Shown one piece after another: positions 26,774-34,624 of a stretch of 64,000 nucleotides of DNA. Positions within the stretch are counted from its first letter, which is position 1. Each line of letters begins with the position of its first letter. Source of the DNA: Pseudomonas sp. PDNC002 (lineage in GTDB: Bacteria; Pseudomonadota; Gammaproteobacteria; Pseudomonadales; Pseudomonadaceae); assembly GCF_016919445.1 (NCBI RefSeq), contig NZ_CP070356.1:193501-257500 (forward strand), given 5' to 3'. Made by a program: the position numbers and the translations under genes. The notes below the pieces were generated by a model that ran no database searches, was not told where the DNA came from, and worked only from the letters and a program-made list of their open reading frames with translations.

Positions 26774-26886
26774 GGGGCTGGCACCAATTGCATTTCTCGC
26801 ATATTAGCTTAGATTCAAAATGCATTTCAGGAATAAAAACGCGTTTGCTACCGTAGCGCCAGAACCTTCCGGAGTGAATCCCCCGC
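26774..26886. promoter_or_regulatory. Divergent LysR/dioxygenase control region with repeated motif
   Basis: TGCATTTC occurs twice in direct orientation (26789-26796 and 26821-26828), 32 bp apart, about three helical turns. GCATATT lies between them at 26799-26805. Together they suggest a LysR tetramer binding region controlling both directions. Confidence 0.5.
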
Positions 26887-27492
26887 ATGTCAGCTCCCCT
26901 TCGCCTCGACCGCCTGCGCCAGTTCATCGGCGATCTGGCAGCCCTGATCGACACCGCTCCCGACGAAGCCGCGCTGCTCGCCGAAGCCCGTCCGCTGCTC
27001 GCCGAACTGGTGCGCCATGACGACTGGCTGCCCGAGGACTACGCCGGCCCCGACCCGCAGCGTTACCAGCAGTACCTGCTGCACGCTGATTCGCGGCAGC
27101 GCTTCTCGGTGGTCAGCTTCGTCTGGGGCCCGGGCCAGCGCACGCCGGTGCACGACCACCGCGTCTGGGGCCTGATCGGCATGTTGCGCGGCGCCGAGTA
27201 TTCGCAACCGTTCGCCTTCGCGGCCGATGGCAGCCTGCAGCCCGTGGGCGAGCCGCATCGCCTGGAGCCGGGCGAAGTGGAGGCGGTGTCGCCCCGTATC
27301 GGCGACATCCACCAGGTCAGCAATGCCTTCGCCGACCAGCCCTCCATCAGCATCCACGTCTACGGCGCCAACATCGGCGCGGTGCGGCGTGCCGTCTTCA
27401 GCGCCGAAGGTGAAGAGAAACCCTTCATCTCCGGCTATTCCAACAGCCAGTTGCCCAATATCTGGGACCTGTCGAAAGAGAACCCTGCATGA
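26887..27492 (+). CDS. 3-mercaptopropionate dioxygenase (thiol dioxygenase)
   Basis: A 201-residue cupin thiol dioxygenase. The iron ligands are H89, H91 (VHDHRVWG) and H142 (GDIHQVSN). The Ser-His-Tyr relay is S155, H157, Y159, and an arginine is at 168. These numbers and the length coincide with the P. aeruginosa enzyme characterised as 3-mercaptopropionate dioxygenase, so this name is preferred over cysteine dioxygenase, although cysteine can be a minor substrate. It adds both oxygen atoms to the thiol to give a sulfinate. It overlaps the rhodanese gene by 4 bp (ATGA) and is divergent from the LysR gene. Confidence 0.9.
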   Translation: MSAPLRLDRLRQFIGDLAALIDTAPDEAALLAEARPLLAELVRHDDWLPEDYAGPDPQRYQQYLLHADSRQRFSVVSFVWGPGQRTPVHDHRVWGLIGMLRGAEYSQPFAFAADGSLQPVGEPHRLEPGEVEAVSPRIGDIHQVSNAFADQPSISIHVYGANIGAVRRAVFSAEGEEKPFISGYSNSQLPNIWDLSKENPA

Positions 27493-29072
27493 GCCAGATC
27501 ACCCGCCGCTCCTTCCACGATATCCGCGCCGCCCTCCTCGCCCGCCAGGAGCTGGCATTGCTGGACGTGCGCGAGGAAGACCCGTTCGCCCAGGAACACC
27601 CGCTGTTCGCCGCTAACGTGCCACTGTCCAAGCTGGAGCTGGAAATCTACGCCCGCGTACCGCGCCGCGATACGCCGATCACCGTCTATGACGACGGCGA
27701 AGGCCTGACGCAGATTGCCGCGCAGCGCCTGCTGGAACTGGGCTACAGCGACGTGGCCCTGCTCGACGGCGGGCTCGCCGGCTGGCGCGAGGCCGGTGGC
27801 GAGCTGTTCAAGGACGTGAACGTGCCGAGCAAGTCGTTCGGCGAACTGGTGGAGGCCGAGCGTCACACTCCGTCGCTGGCCGCCGAGGAAGTGAAGGCGC
27901 TGCTCGATGCCCAGGCCGACGTGGTGGTGCTCGACGCCCGCCGCTTCGACGAATACCAGACCATGAGCATCCCCAGCGGCGTCAGCGTGCCGGGCGCCGA
28001 ACTGGTGCTGCGTGTCGCCGAGCTGGCGCCGAACCCGGCCACCCGCGTCATCGTCAACTGCGCCGGGCGCACCCGCAGCATCATCGGCACCCAGTCGCTG
28101 GTGAACGCCGGCATCCCCAACCCGGTGTCGGCGCTGCGCAACGGCACCATCGGCTGGACCCTGGCCGGCCAGCAGCTGGAGCACGGGCAGGCCCGGCGCT
28201 TCGCCGAGGTTTCCGCCACTACCCGCGAATCCGCCGCCCAGCGTGCCCGCGCCGTGGCCGACCGCGCGAACGTCGCGCGTATCGACCTGGCCGGCCTGCG
28301 CCAATGGCAGGCCGAAACCGAGCGCACCACCTACCTGTTCGACGTGCGCACGCCGGAAGAGTACGAGGCCGGCCACCTGCCGGGTTCGCGCTCGACTCCC
28401 GGCGGCCAGTTGGTGCAGGAAACCGACCACGTCGCCAGCGTGCGCGGTGCGCGCCTGGTGCTGGTGGACGACGACGGCGTACGCGCCAACATGAGCGCCT
28501 CCTGGCTGGCCCAGATGGGCTGGCAGGTGGCCGTGCTGGACGGGCTGTCCGCTGCCGATTTCAGCGAACAGGGCGCGTGGAATGCGCCGCTGCCACCCAA
28601 GCCTCAGGCCGAGACGATCAGCCCGCAGACCCTGGCCGACTGGCTGCGCGAGCCGGGCACCGCCGTGCTCGACTTCACCGCCAGCGCCAACTACGTGAAG
28701 CGCCACATCCCCGGTGCCGCCTGGGCCCTGCGCAGCCAGCTGAAGCAGGCAGTGGCGCAGCTGGGTAATGCCGAGCGCTATGTGCTCACCTGCGGCAGCA
28801 GCCTGCTGGCGCGCTTCGCCGTGGCGGAGGTGGAAGCCCTGAGCAACAAGCCGGTGTTCCTGCTCGAGGGCGGCACCGGCGCCTGGGTCGCCGCCGGCCT
28901 GCCCACCGAGGAAGGCGAAAGCCGCCTGGCGGCACCGCGCATCGATCGCTACCGCCGTCCGTACGAAGGCACCGACAACCCGCGTGAAGCCATGCAGGGC
29001 TATCTGGACTGGGAGTTCGGCCTGGTCGAGCAACTGGGCCGCGACGGCACCCACGGCTTCTTCGTGATCTGA
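27489..29072 (+). CDS. Four-domain rhodanese-like sulfurtransferase
   Basis: A 527-residue protein made of four rhodanese folds in series. Domain 1 (about 5-105) has Asp69 at the catalytic loop (YDDGEG) and looks inactive. Domain 2 (about 130-235) has Cys191 in NCAGRTRS. Domain 3 (about 262-360) again has Asp at the loop (VDDDGVR, 327-332). Domain 4 (about 375-490) has Cys435 in TCGSSL. The two active and two inactive domains therefore alternate. It is translationally coupled to the thiol dioxygenase, so it probably handles sulfite or persulfide released from sulfinate breakdown. Cytoplasmic; no signal peptide. Confidence 0.9.
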   Translation: MSQITRRSFHDIRAALLARQELALLDVREEDPFAQEHPLFAANVPLSKLELEIYARVPRRDTPITVYDDGEGLTQIAAQRLLELGYSDVALLDGGLAGWREAGGELFKDVNVPSKSFGELVEAERHTPSLAAEEVKALLDAQADVVVLDARRFDEYQTMSIPSGVSVPGAELVLRVAELAPNPATRVIVNCAGRTRSIIGTQSLVNAGIPNPVSALRNGTIGWTLAGQQLEHGQARRFAEVSATTRESAAQRARAVADRANVARIDLAGLRQWQAETERTTYLFDVRTPEEYEAGHLPGSRSTPGGQLVQETDHVASVRGARLVLVDDDGVRANMSASWLAQMGWQVAVLDGLSAADFSEQGAWNAPLPPKPQAETISPQTLADWLREPGTAVLDFTASANYVKRHIPGAAWALRSQLKQAVAQLGNAERYVLTCGSSLLARFAVAEVEALSNKPVFLLEGGTGAWVAAGLPTEEGESRLAAPRIDRYRRPYEGTDNPREAMQGYLDWEFGLVEQLGRDGTHGFFVI

Positions 29073-29089
29073 TCCGCGCCGAAAAACAC

Positions 29090-29126
29090 AGCGCCCGCCG
29101 ACAGTCTCCTGTGGGCGGGCGCTTTG
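29090..29126. terminator. GC-rich hairpin between convergent genes
   Basis: AGCGCCCGCC (29090-29099) pairs perfectly with GGCGGGCGCT (29114-29123). The T-run is short. It probably ends the dioxygenase-rhodanese operon and the opposing exporter gene. Confidence 0.65.
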
Positions 29127-29136
29127 CGTTCCGGGA

Positions 29137-30039
29137 TCAGTTAGAGGGGCCGCGGCGCCACTGCGGCAGGCCGATCAGGACCACCGCGCTGATGATCACC
29201 GCCATCGCCAGGGATTCCGCCAGGCCGATGTGCTCGCCGGCGAACACCACGCCGAGCATCACCGCCACCGCCGGGTTGACGTAGGCGTAGCTGGTCGCCG
29301 CCGCCGGGCGCACGTTGGCCAACAGGTACATGTAGGCGCTGAAGGCGATGATCGAGCCGAACACCACCAGGTAGGCCAGCGCGCCCCAGCCGGCGGCGGT
29401 GGGCATCTGCTCCAGGCGCTCGCCGCTGAGCAGGCTGCCCAGCAGCAGCACGCCGCCGCCTACCAGCATCTCCACTGCGCTGGCCATCGCGCCGGCGGGC
29501 AGGTCCAGGCGCCGGCTCCACACCGAGCCGAAGGCCCAGGTGGCCGCCGCAAAGATAATCAGCGCCGCCCCCGCCGGGCTGCCCTGCAGGTTCGAGCCAA
29601 GGTTGAGCAGCACGATGCCGAACAGGCCCAGGGCGATGCCAGCCCACTCCAGCGCGTTGGTCCTGTTGCCGAAGAAGCGCCCGAACACCAGGGTGAACAG
29701 CGGCACGGTTGCCACGGCCAACGCCGCCACACCCGAAGCCACGCCCCAGTGCTCGGCCACCGTCACCCCGCCATTGCCGCAGCTGAGCAGCAGGATGCCA
29801 ATGGCGCCCGCCGACAGGCACTGCTTGAGGCTCGGCAACGGCGCACCGCGCCAAAGCATCCAGGCGAACAGGATCGCCCCGGCGATGACGAAGCGGCAGC
29901 CGGCCATCAGCATCGGCGGCCAGGATTCGACGCCAATGCGGATTACCAGGTAGGTCGAGCCCCAGATGAAGTAGAGGGCGAAAAAGGCGGCGATCAGGGT
30001 CAGGGAGACGCGGGCTCTGGGCATGGGCATCGTGGTCAT
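29137..30039 (-). CDS. DMT-superfamily (EamA) transporter, YedA-like
   Basis: A 300-residue protein with ten predicted spans and two EamA repeats. The YedA/RhaT-like start FFALYFIWGSTYLVIRIGVESWPP is characteristic, and the second repeat ends SYAYVNPAVAVMLG. Such proteins export amino acids or small metabolites. It is divergent from an Lrp-type regulator 164 bp away, a common pairing for amino-acid exporters. Substrate unknown. Confidence 0.88.
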   Translation of the reverse strand: MTTMPMPRARVSLTLIAAFFALYFIWGSTYLVIRIGVESWPPMLMAGCRFVIAGAILFAWMLWRGAPLPSLKQCLSAGAIGILLLSCGNGGVTVAEHWGVASGVAALAVATVPLFTLVFGRFFGNRTNALEWAGIALGLFGIVLLNLGSNLQGSPAGAALIIFAAATWAFGSVWSRRLDLPAGAMASAVEMLVGGGVLLLGSLLSGERLEQMPTAAGWGALAYLVVFGSIIAFSAYMYLLANVRPAAATSYAYVNPAVAVMLGVVFAGEHIGLAESLAMAVIISAVVLIGLPQWRRGPSN

Positions 30040-30202
30040 GGGAGGGGCTCGACAAGGCAGGCGGGGCGATTCATTTTATGCAGGCAACCCCGCGCCGATA
30101 AGGCACAGACAACGCCAATACAGGCGTAACACTTTTCAATCGATGGATTTTCCGGTTTTTCTCCGTTGAATCTGTTTTGACTCGAAAGCCAAGGTGGAAC
30201 CG

Positions 30203-30649
30203 ATGGACAAATACGACCGCGCATTGCTCGCCGCCCTGCTGGAAGACGGCCGCCTGTCCTTCGCCGAACTGGCCCGACGCATCAATCTCTCCCCGCCGGC
30301 GGTGGCTGATCGCGTGGCGCGCCTGGAGGCCGAAGGCGTGATCACCGGGTACCACGCCAGCGTAGACCTGACGAAGATGGGTCGTTCGATCCAGTGCCTG
30401 ATCGAGATGCGCCTGAACGATCACCGCAGCAAGACCATGCTCGACCCGCTGCTGGAGATTCCGCAGATCATCGATTGCTACCGCATTACTGGCGAGGCCT
30501 GCGTGATGCTCAAGGTTGCAGTGAGCTGCACCCAGGAACTGGAAGAGCTGATCGACCGCCTCGCCCAGTTCGGCACCAGCAAGACGTCGCTGGTGCTCTC
30601 CACACCGTTCTCCCGGCGAATCCATCCAGCGATGTTGCAGGGCGGCTGA
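30203..30649 (+). CDS. Lrp/AsnC-family transcriptional regulator
   Basis: A 148-residue regulator. Residues 1-60 form the AsnC-type HTH (LLAALLEDGRLSFAELARR, SPPAVADRVARLEAEGVI), and residues 65-145 form the RAM ligand-binding domain (CYRITGEACVMLKV). The ATG at 30203 is preferred over an in-frame GTG three codons earlier because AAGGTGG lies at the right distance. It faces the DMT exporter gene and probably controls it in response to an amino acid. Confidence 0.9.
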   Translation: MDKYDRALLAALLEDGRLSFAELARRINLSPPAVADRVARLEAEGVITGYHASVDLTKMGRSIQCLIEMRLNDHRSKTMLDPLLEIPQIIDCYRITGEACVMLKVAVSCTQELEELIDRLAQFGTSKTSLVLSTPFSRRIHPAMLQGG

Positions 30650-30696
30650 GGCTCGTTTCTAGAAGGTAATTGCAGACCAGCGCGCTACCGGCTCTC

Positions 30697-30952
30697 GTAG
30701 GAGCGGACCTTGTCCGCGAAGCTCCCACAGGCCGACCTCGCGGTCGGATCGCGGATAAGATCCGCTCCTACGAAAGCATCAAACTCCTTGTCCGCGAAGG
30801 CCCACAGGCCGACCCGGTGGTCGGATTGCAGAAAAGATCCGTCCCCACGGAAACGTCAGGTTCCTTGTAGGAGCGGACCTTGTCCGCGAAGCTCCTCAGG
30901 CCGACCTCGCGGTCGGATCGCGGATAAGATCCGCTCCTACGAAAGCGTCAGG
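30697..30952. repeat. Tandem array of three REP-type units
   Basis: Each unit of about 80-85 bp pairs a left REP (GTAGGAGCGGACCTTGTCCG), a middle dyad (GCCGACCTCGCGGTCGG) and an inverted right REP (ATCCGCTCCTACGAAAGC). Units 1 (30697-30776) and 3 (30867-30945) share an identical stretch of about 49 bp; unit 2 (about 30786-30866) is decayed. The 417-bp gap between the Lrp gene and the thiolase holds no gene. Confidence 0.85.
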
Positions 30953-30973
30953 TCAGCTCCTCGAATTACGGAC

Positions 30974-31006
30974 AAAAAAAGGCGGCGCCGCTCGCGCGGG
31001 GCCGCC
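30974..31006 (-). terminator. Rho-independent terminator of the thiolase gene
   Basis: On the minus strand GGCGGC and GCCGCC arms close a GC-rich hairpin followed by seven T. It lies 61 bp past the thiolase stop. Confidence 0.8.
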
Positions 31007-31066
31007 TGAAGTCACGGAGTTGCTACATCGCGGGGCCGGCGAAGAGGGCCGCCCCGTTGTATTGGA

Positions 31067-32344
31067 TTACCGTTCGATGATCGCGGTCACACCCTGGCCG
31101 CCCGCGGCGCAGATCGAGATCAGCCCGCGCCCCTTGCCGGCGGCATCCAGCAGCTTCGCCAGGTTGGCGACAATGCGCCCGCCAGTGGCGGCAAACGGGT
31201 GGCCGGCCGCCAGCGAACTGCCCTTCACGTTGAGCTTGCTGCGGTCGATGGAACCCAGCGGCGCATCCAGCCCCAGGCGTTCCTTGCAGTAGTCCGCGTC
31301 CTCCCAGGCCTTGAGCGTGCACAGCACCTGGGCGGCGAAGGCTTCGTGGATTTCGTAGAAGTCGAAGTCCTGCAGGGTCAGGCCGTTGCGCGCCAGCAGG
31401 CGCGGTACGGCATAGACCGGCGCCATCAGCAGCCCTTCGTGGCCGCCGACGAAATCCACCGCCGCTGCTTCGCCGTCCTTGAAGTACGCCAGGATCGGCA
31501 GGCCGCGCGCCTTCGCCCACTCCTCGCTGGCCAGCAGCACCACCGAGGCGCCATCGGTCAGCGGCGTGGAGTTGGCGGCCGTCAGGGTGCCGCGCGGGCC
31601 CTTCTCGAACACCGGCTTGAGGGTGCCGATCTTTTCCAGGTTGATGTCCGGGCGCAGGTTCTGGTCGCGCACCAGGCCGCGGAACGGCGTCATCAGGTCG
31701 TTCTGCCAGCCCTCGTCATAGGCGGCGGCCAGCTTGTGGTGGCTCTCGTAGGCCAGCTTGTCCTGCTCGTCGCGGGGGATGGCCCAGGTCTGCGCCATCA
31801 ACTCGCAGTGTTCGCCCATGGACAGCCCGGTGCGCGGCTCGCCGTTCTTCGGAATGTGCGGCATCAGGTGGCGCGGGCGGATCTTCAGCAGGCTTTTGAT
31901 CTTCTCGGCGTTGGACTTGCCACGGTTGGCCTCCAGCAGAATCTTGCGCAGCCCTTCGTTGACGCCGATGGGCGCATCGGAGGTGGTGTCCACGCCGCCG
32001 GCGATGCCGCAGTCGATCTGCCCGAGGGCGATCTTGTTGGCGACGAGGATGGCCGCTTCCAGGCCGGTACCGCAGGCCTGCTGGATGTCATAGGCCGGGG
32101 TTTCCGGCGCCAGGCGCGTGCCCAGCACGCACTCGCGTGTCAGGTTGAAGTCGCGCGAATGCTTGAGCACCGCGCCGGCGACCACCTCGCCCAGGCGCTC
32201 GCCGTGCAGCTTGTAGCGCTCGATCAGGCCGTCCAGCGCGGAGGTCAGCATCTCCTGGTTGCTCGCCGTGGAGTACACGGTGTTGGAGCGGGCGAAGGGA
32301 ATACGGTTGCCGCCGACGATGGCGACCCGGCGCAATTGGGTCAT
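31067..32344 (-). CDS. Acetyl-CoA C-acyltransferase (thiolase, FadI/FadA2-like)
   Basis: A 425-residue thiolase. Acyl-binding Cys91 is in QQACGTGLEA, and the second-half catalytic motifs are EIHEAFAAQ, GHPFAATGGR and CAAGGQG. It carries the long insertion after residue 145 found in FadI-type enzymes. It would cleave 3-ketoacyl-CoA, or condense acyl-CoAs, in fatty acid turnover. It is divergent from the FabG-like reductase gene across 168 bp. The thiolase, large FabG and MaoC genes together resemble a known actinobacterial set, suggesting one pathway. Confidence 0.92.
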   Translation of the reverse strand: MTQLRRVAIVGGNRIPFARSNTVYSTASNQEMLTSALDGLIERYKLHGERLGEVVAGAVLKHSRDFNLTRECVLGTRLAPETPAYDIQQACGTGLEAAILVANKIALGQIDCGIAGGVDTTSDAPIGVNEGLRKILLEANRGKSNAEKIKSLLKIRPRHLMPHIPKNGEPRTGLSMGEHCELMAQTWAIPRDEQDKLAYESHHKLAAAYDEGWQNDLMTPFRGLVRDQNLRPDINLEKIGTLKPVFEKGPRGTLTAANSTPLTDGASVVLLASEEWAKARGLPILAYFKDGEAAAVDFVGGHEGLLMAPVYAVPRLLARNGLTLQDFDFYEIHEAFAAQVLCTLKAWEDADYCKERLGLDAPLGSIDRSKLNVKGSSLAAGHPFAATGGRIVANLAKLLDAAGKGRGLISICAAGGQGVTAIIER

Positions 32345-32512
32345 GCAGAGCTCCTGGGTGGATGAGCGTTAAAGTGCGGTCAAGGCTAACCTTAGCCGCT
32401 TGTGTCGCATTGGCCGCCCCGCCGTTGCGCAGGTCAGCGCGGTCAATTGCGTCGAACCCCTGCCTGCGTAGAGTGGTCAGCACTTTAGAGAATCCGTTCA
32501 GGAGCCCGTTCC

Positions 32513-33868
32513 ATGACCGATCGCTACATTGCCTTCGCCAACTCCAACGTCGGCCGCCGCCTGGTCGGCGCCCTCGGCCTACCCGCGCCGGTTCGCCTGG
32601 AGCGCTGGAGCACCGGGCGCACGCGGCCGGTGGACGGAGCGCTGCTGCTCGGTGGCGAGGGCAACCTGAACGAGGCCGTGCTGCCCTTCGCCGAGCGCCT
32701 GACTGATTCGATCTTCGCCTTTGCCGACGGCCAGTACGGCCTGCCGCGCTGGACCGCCGAGCACGGCCCCAAACTCAAGGCCATCGTCTTCGATGCCAGC
32801 GGCTTGACCCGTTTCGAGCAGACGATCGAACTGCGCACCTTCTTCCAAGGCGCGATCAAGGGCCTGGACAAGTGCCCGCACGTGGTGATCCTCGGCCGCG
32901 CGCCAGAATCGATCAAAGACCCCATCGCCGCCAGCGTGCAGCGCAGTCTCGAAGGTTTCAGCCGCTCGCTCGGCAAGGAAATCCGCCGTGGCGGCAACGT
33001 GCAGCTGGTGTATGTCGGCAAGGGCGCCGAGGACCAGCTTGAAGGCGCGCTGCGCTTCTTCCTTTCGCCCAAGAGCGCCTATGTCTCAGGGCAAGTGGTG
33101 CGCCTCTCTGCCTATGACAAGCAGGTGCAGGACTGGAGCCGCCCGCTGGTGGGCAAACGCGCACTGGTGACCGGCGCCGCTCGCGGCATCGGCGCGGCCA
33201 TTGCCGAGACCCTGGCCCGTGACGGCGCCGAGGTGGTGCTGCTGGACGTGCCGCCGGCCAAGGACGCACTCGACGCCCTCGCCGCGCGCCTCGGCGGCCA
33301 TGGCGTGGCGCTGGATATCTGTGCGGCGGACGCCGGCGCACAGCTGGTAGCGGCGCTGCCCGATGGCGTCGATATCGTGGTGCACAACGCCGGCATTACC
33401 CGCGACAAGACCGTCGCCAAGATGAGCGAAGCATTCTGGAACTCGGTGATCGACGTGAACCTGAAGGCCCCGCAGGTGCTGACCCAGGCGCTGCTGGACG
33501 CGAACAAGCTGCATGACGATGGCCGCGTGGTGCTGCTCGCATCCATCAGCGGCATCGCCGGCAACATGGGCCAGACCAACTATGCGGTGAGCAAGGCCGG
33601 CCTGATCGGCCTGGCGCAGGCCTGGGCGCCGGCGCTGGGCAAGAAGGGCATCAGCATCAACGCGGTGGCGCCGGGCTTCATCGAAACCCAGATGACCGCC
33701 GCCATCCCGCTGACCATCCGGGAGGCCGGCAGGCGCATGAACTCCATGGGCCAGGGCGGCCTGCCGCAGGACGTCGCCGAAGCCGTGGCCTGGTTCGCCC
33801 AGCCGGGCTCCGGCGCAGTGAGCGGGCAGGTGCTGCGGGTTTGCGGACAGAGCCTGCTGGGCGCTTAA
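32513..33868 (+). CDS. High-molecular-weight 3-oxoacyl-(ACP/CoA) reductase, FabG4-like
   Basis: A 451-residue short-chain dehydrogenase in two parts. Residues 1-205 are a flavodoxin/Rossmann-like N-terminal domain without the usual nucleotide loop. Residues 210-451 are a complete FabG domain with cofactor loop TGAARGIGAA and catalytic S/Y/K in LLASISGIAGNMGQTNYAVSK. This two-domain layout is that of high-molecular-weight FabG (mycobacterial FabG4), which prefers CoA substrates and NADH. It probably interconverts 3-ketoacyl- and 3-hydroxyacyl-CoA between the neighbouring thiolase and MaoC hydratase. Confidence 0.9.
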   Translation: MTDRYIAFANSNVGRRLVGALGLPAPVRLERWSTGRTRPVDGALLLGGEGNLNEAVLPFAERLTDSIFAFADGQYGLPRWTAEHGPKLKAIVFDASGLTRFEQTIELRTFFQGAIKGLDKCPHVVILGRAPESIKDPIAASVQRSLEGFSRSLGKEIRRGGNVQLVYVGKGAEDQLEGALRFFLSPKSAYVSGQVVRLSAYDKQVQDWSRPLVGKRALVTGAARGIGAAIAETLARDGAEVVLLDVPPAKDALDALAARLGGHGVALDICAADAGAQLVAALPDGVDIVVHNAGITRDKTVAKMSEAFWNSVIDVNLKAPQVLTQALLDANKLHDDGRVVLLASISGIAGNMGQTNYAVSKAGLIGLAQAWAPALGKKGISINAVAPGFIETQMTAAIPLTIREAGRRMNSMGQGGLPQDVAEAVAWFAQPGSGAVSGQVLRVCGQSLLGA

Positions 33869-33886
33869 CCTTCGGGATCGCAGGAC

Positions 33887-34156
33887 GCATAACCTGGAAC
33901 AGGTTATTCGCCACTCCCTTCATGGCGGATAACGCTGGCGCGTTATTCGCCCTACGGACGGATTCGCCGATCAGCATGCGTTACCTGTGGGAGTAACTGT
34001 CTTCTTCTGCGAGTTCGTGCCTACTCTTTTCCCTCTCCCTCTCCCTTCGGAGCGGGGCGCGCAGCCAGGGTTAGGGAGAGGGCAAACCTGCGCAGATGAA
34101 CCCCAAATTACGTAGGAGCGGGCCATGCCCGCGATCGCGCCCATGGGCGCTCCTAC
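33887..34156. repeat. Mixed palindromic repeats after the FabG-like gene
   Basis: Contains an imperfect ATAAC/GTTAT dyad (33887-33912), a better one (GGCGGATAACG / CGTTATTCGCC, 33924-33951), a MITE-like fragment with CCCTCTCCCTTCGGAGCGGGG (34038-34083) and a long REP hairpin GTAGGAGCGGGCCATGCCCG ... GGGCGCTCCTAC (34112-34156). No gene is seen in the 291-bp gap. Confidence 0.8.
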
Positions 34157-34159
34157 AGG

Positions 34160-34561
34160 TCAACTGCGAGCGGCGATCAGCTCGCGAAACTCCTCCGCGC
34201 TCACCCGGTGGTCGCCATCGCGGTCCGCACGCACGATCAACGCCGGCTCCTGGGTCATGAACTCCGCCTGGCTGACCTTGCCGTCACCGTCATGGTCCGG
34301 CCAGGCGATGGCATTGGGCGAGACCTGCACGCTGGGATTCGGCGGCGTCACTTCCTCGCGGGTCAGCAAGCCGTCCTGATTACGGTCCAGCCGGTGGAAC
34401 ATGCGCACGCGCATCGGCGCCATGTCACTGGCCTCGATGTAACCGTCGCCGTTGGCATCCAGGCGGGAGAATGCCGTTTCGCCCATCTCCCCCGCGAATA
34501 CGCAGGGTGCGGACAACAGAGCGGCAGACAGCAGGAAGGCTTGGCGGATTCGGCTTTGCAT
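34160..34561 (-). CDS. Secreted EF-hand calcium-binding protein
   Basis: A 133-residue protein with a signal peptide (MQSRIRQAFLLSAALLSAPC...FA) and four EF-hand loops: DANGDGYIE, DRNQDGLLT, DHDGDGKVS and DRDGDHRVS. All keep acidic residues at positions 1, 3 and 5, and the last has His in place of the usual Gly at position 6. Start ATG at 34561 opens on the signal peptide. It is expected in the periplasm as a calcium buffer or sensor. It stands alone between repeats and an AraC regulator gene on the same strand. Confidence 0.88.
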   Translation of the reverse strand: MQSRIRQAFLLSAALLSAPCVFAGEMGETAFSRLDANGDGYIEASDMAPMRVRMFHRLDRNQDGLLTREEVTPPNPSVQVSPNAIAWPDHDGDGKVSQAEFMTQEPALIVRADRDGDHRVSAEEFRELIAARS

Positions 34562-34624
34562 CGGTGATTCCAAGGTGGGACTGACCGGCAAAGCCTAGCC
34601 ACAGGGCGGCTCGAACAGGTTCGA

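Noticed and set aside
30697..30952. Possible CRISPR array
   Set aside because: Repeats are palindromic REP units with no unique spacers of regular size, and no cas genes are nearby.
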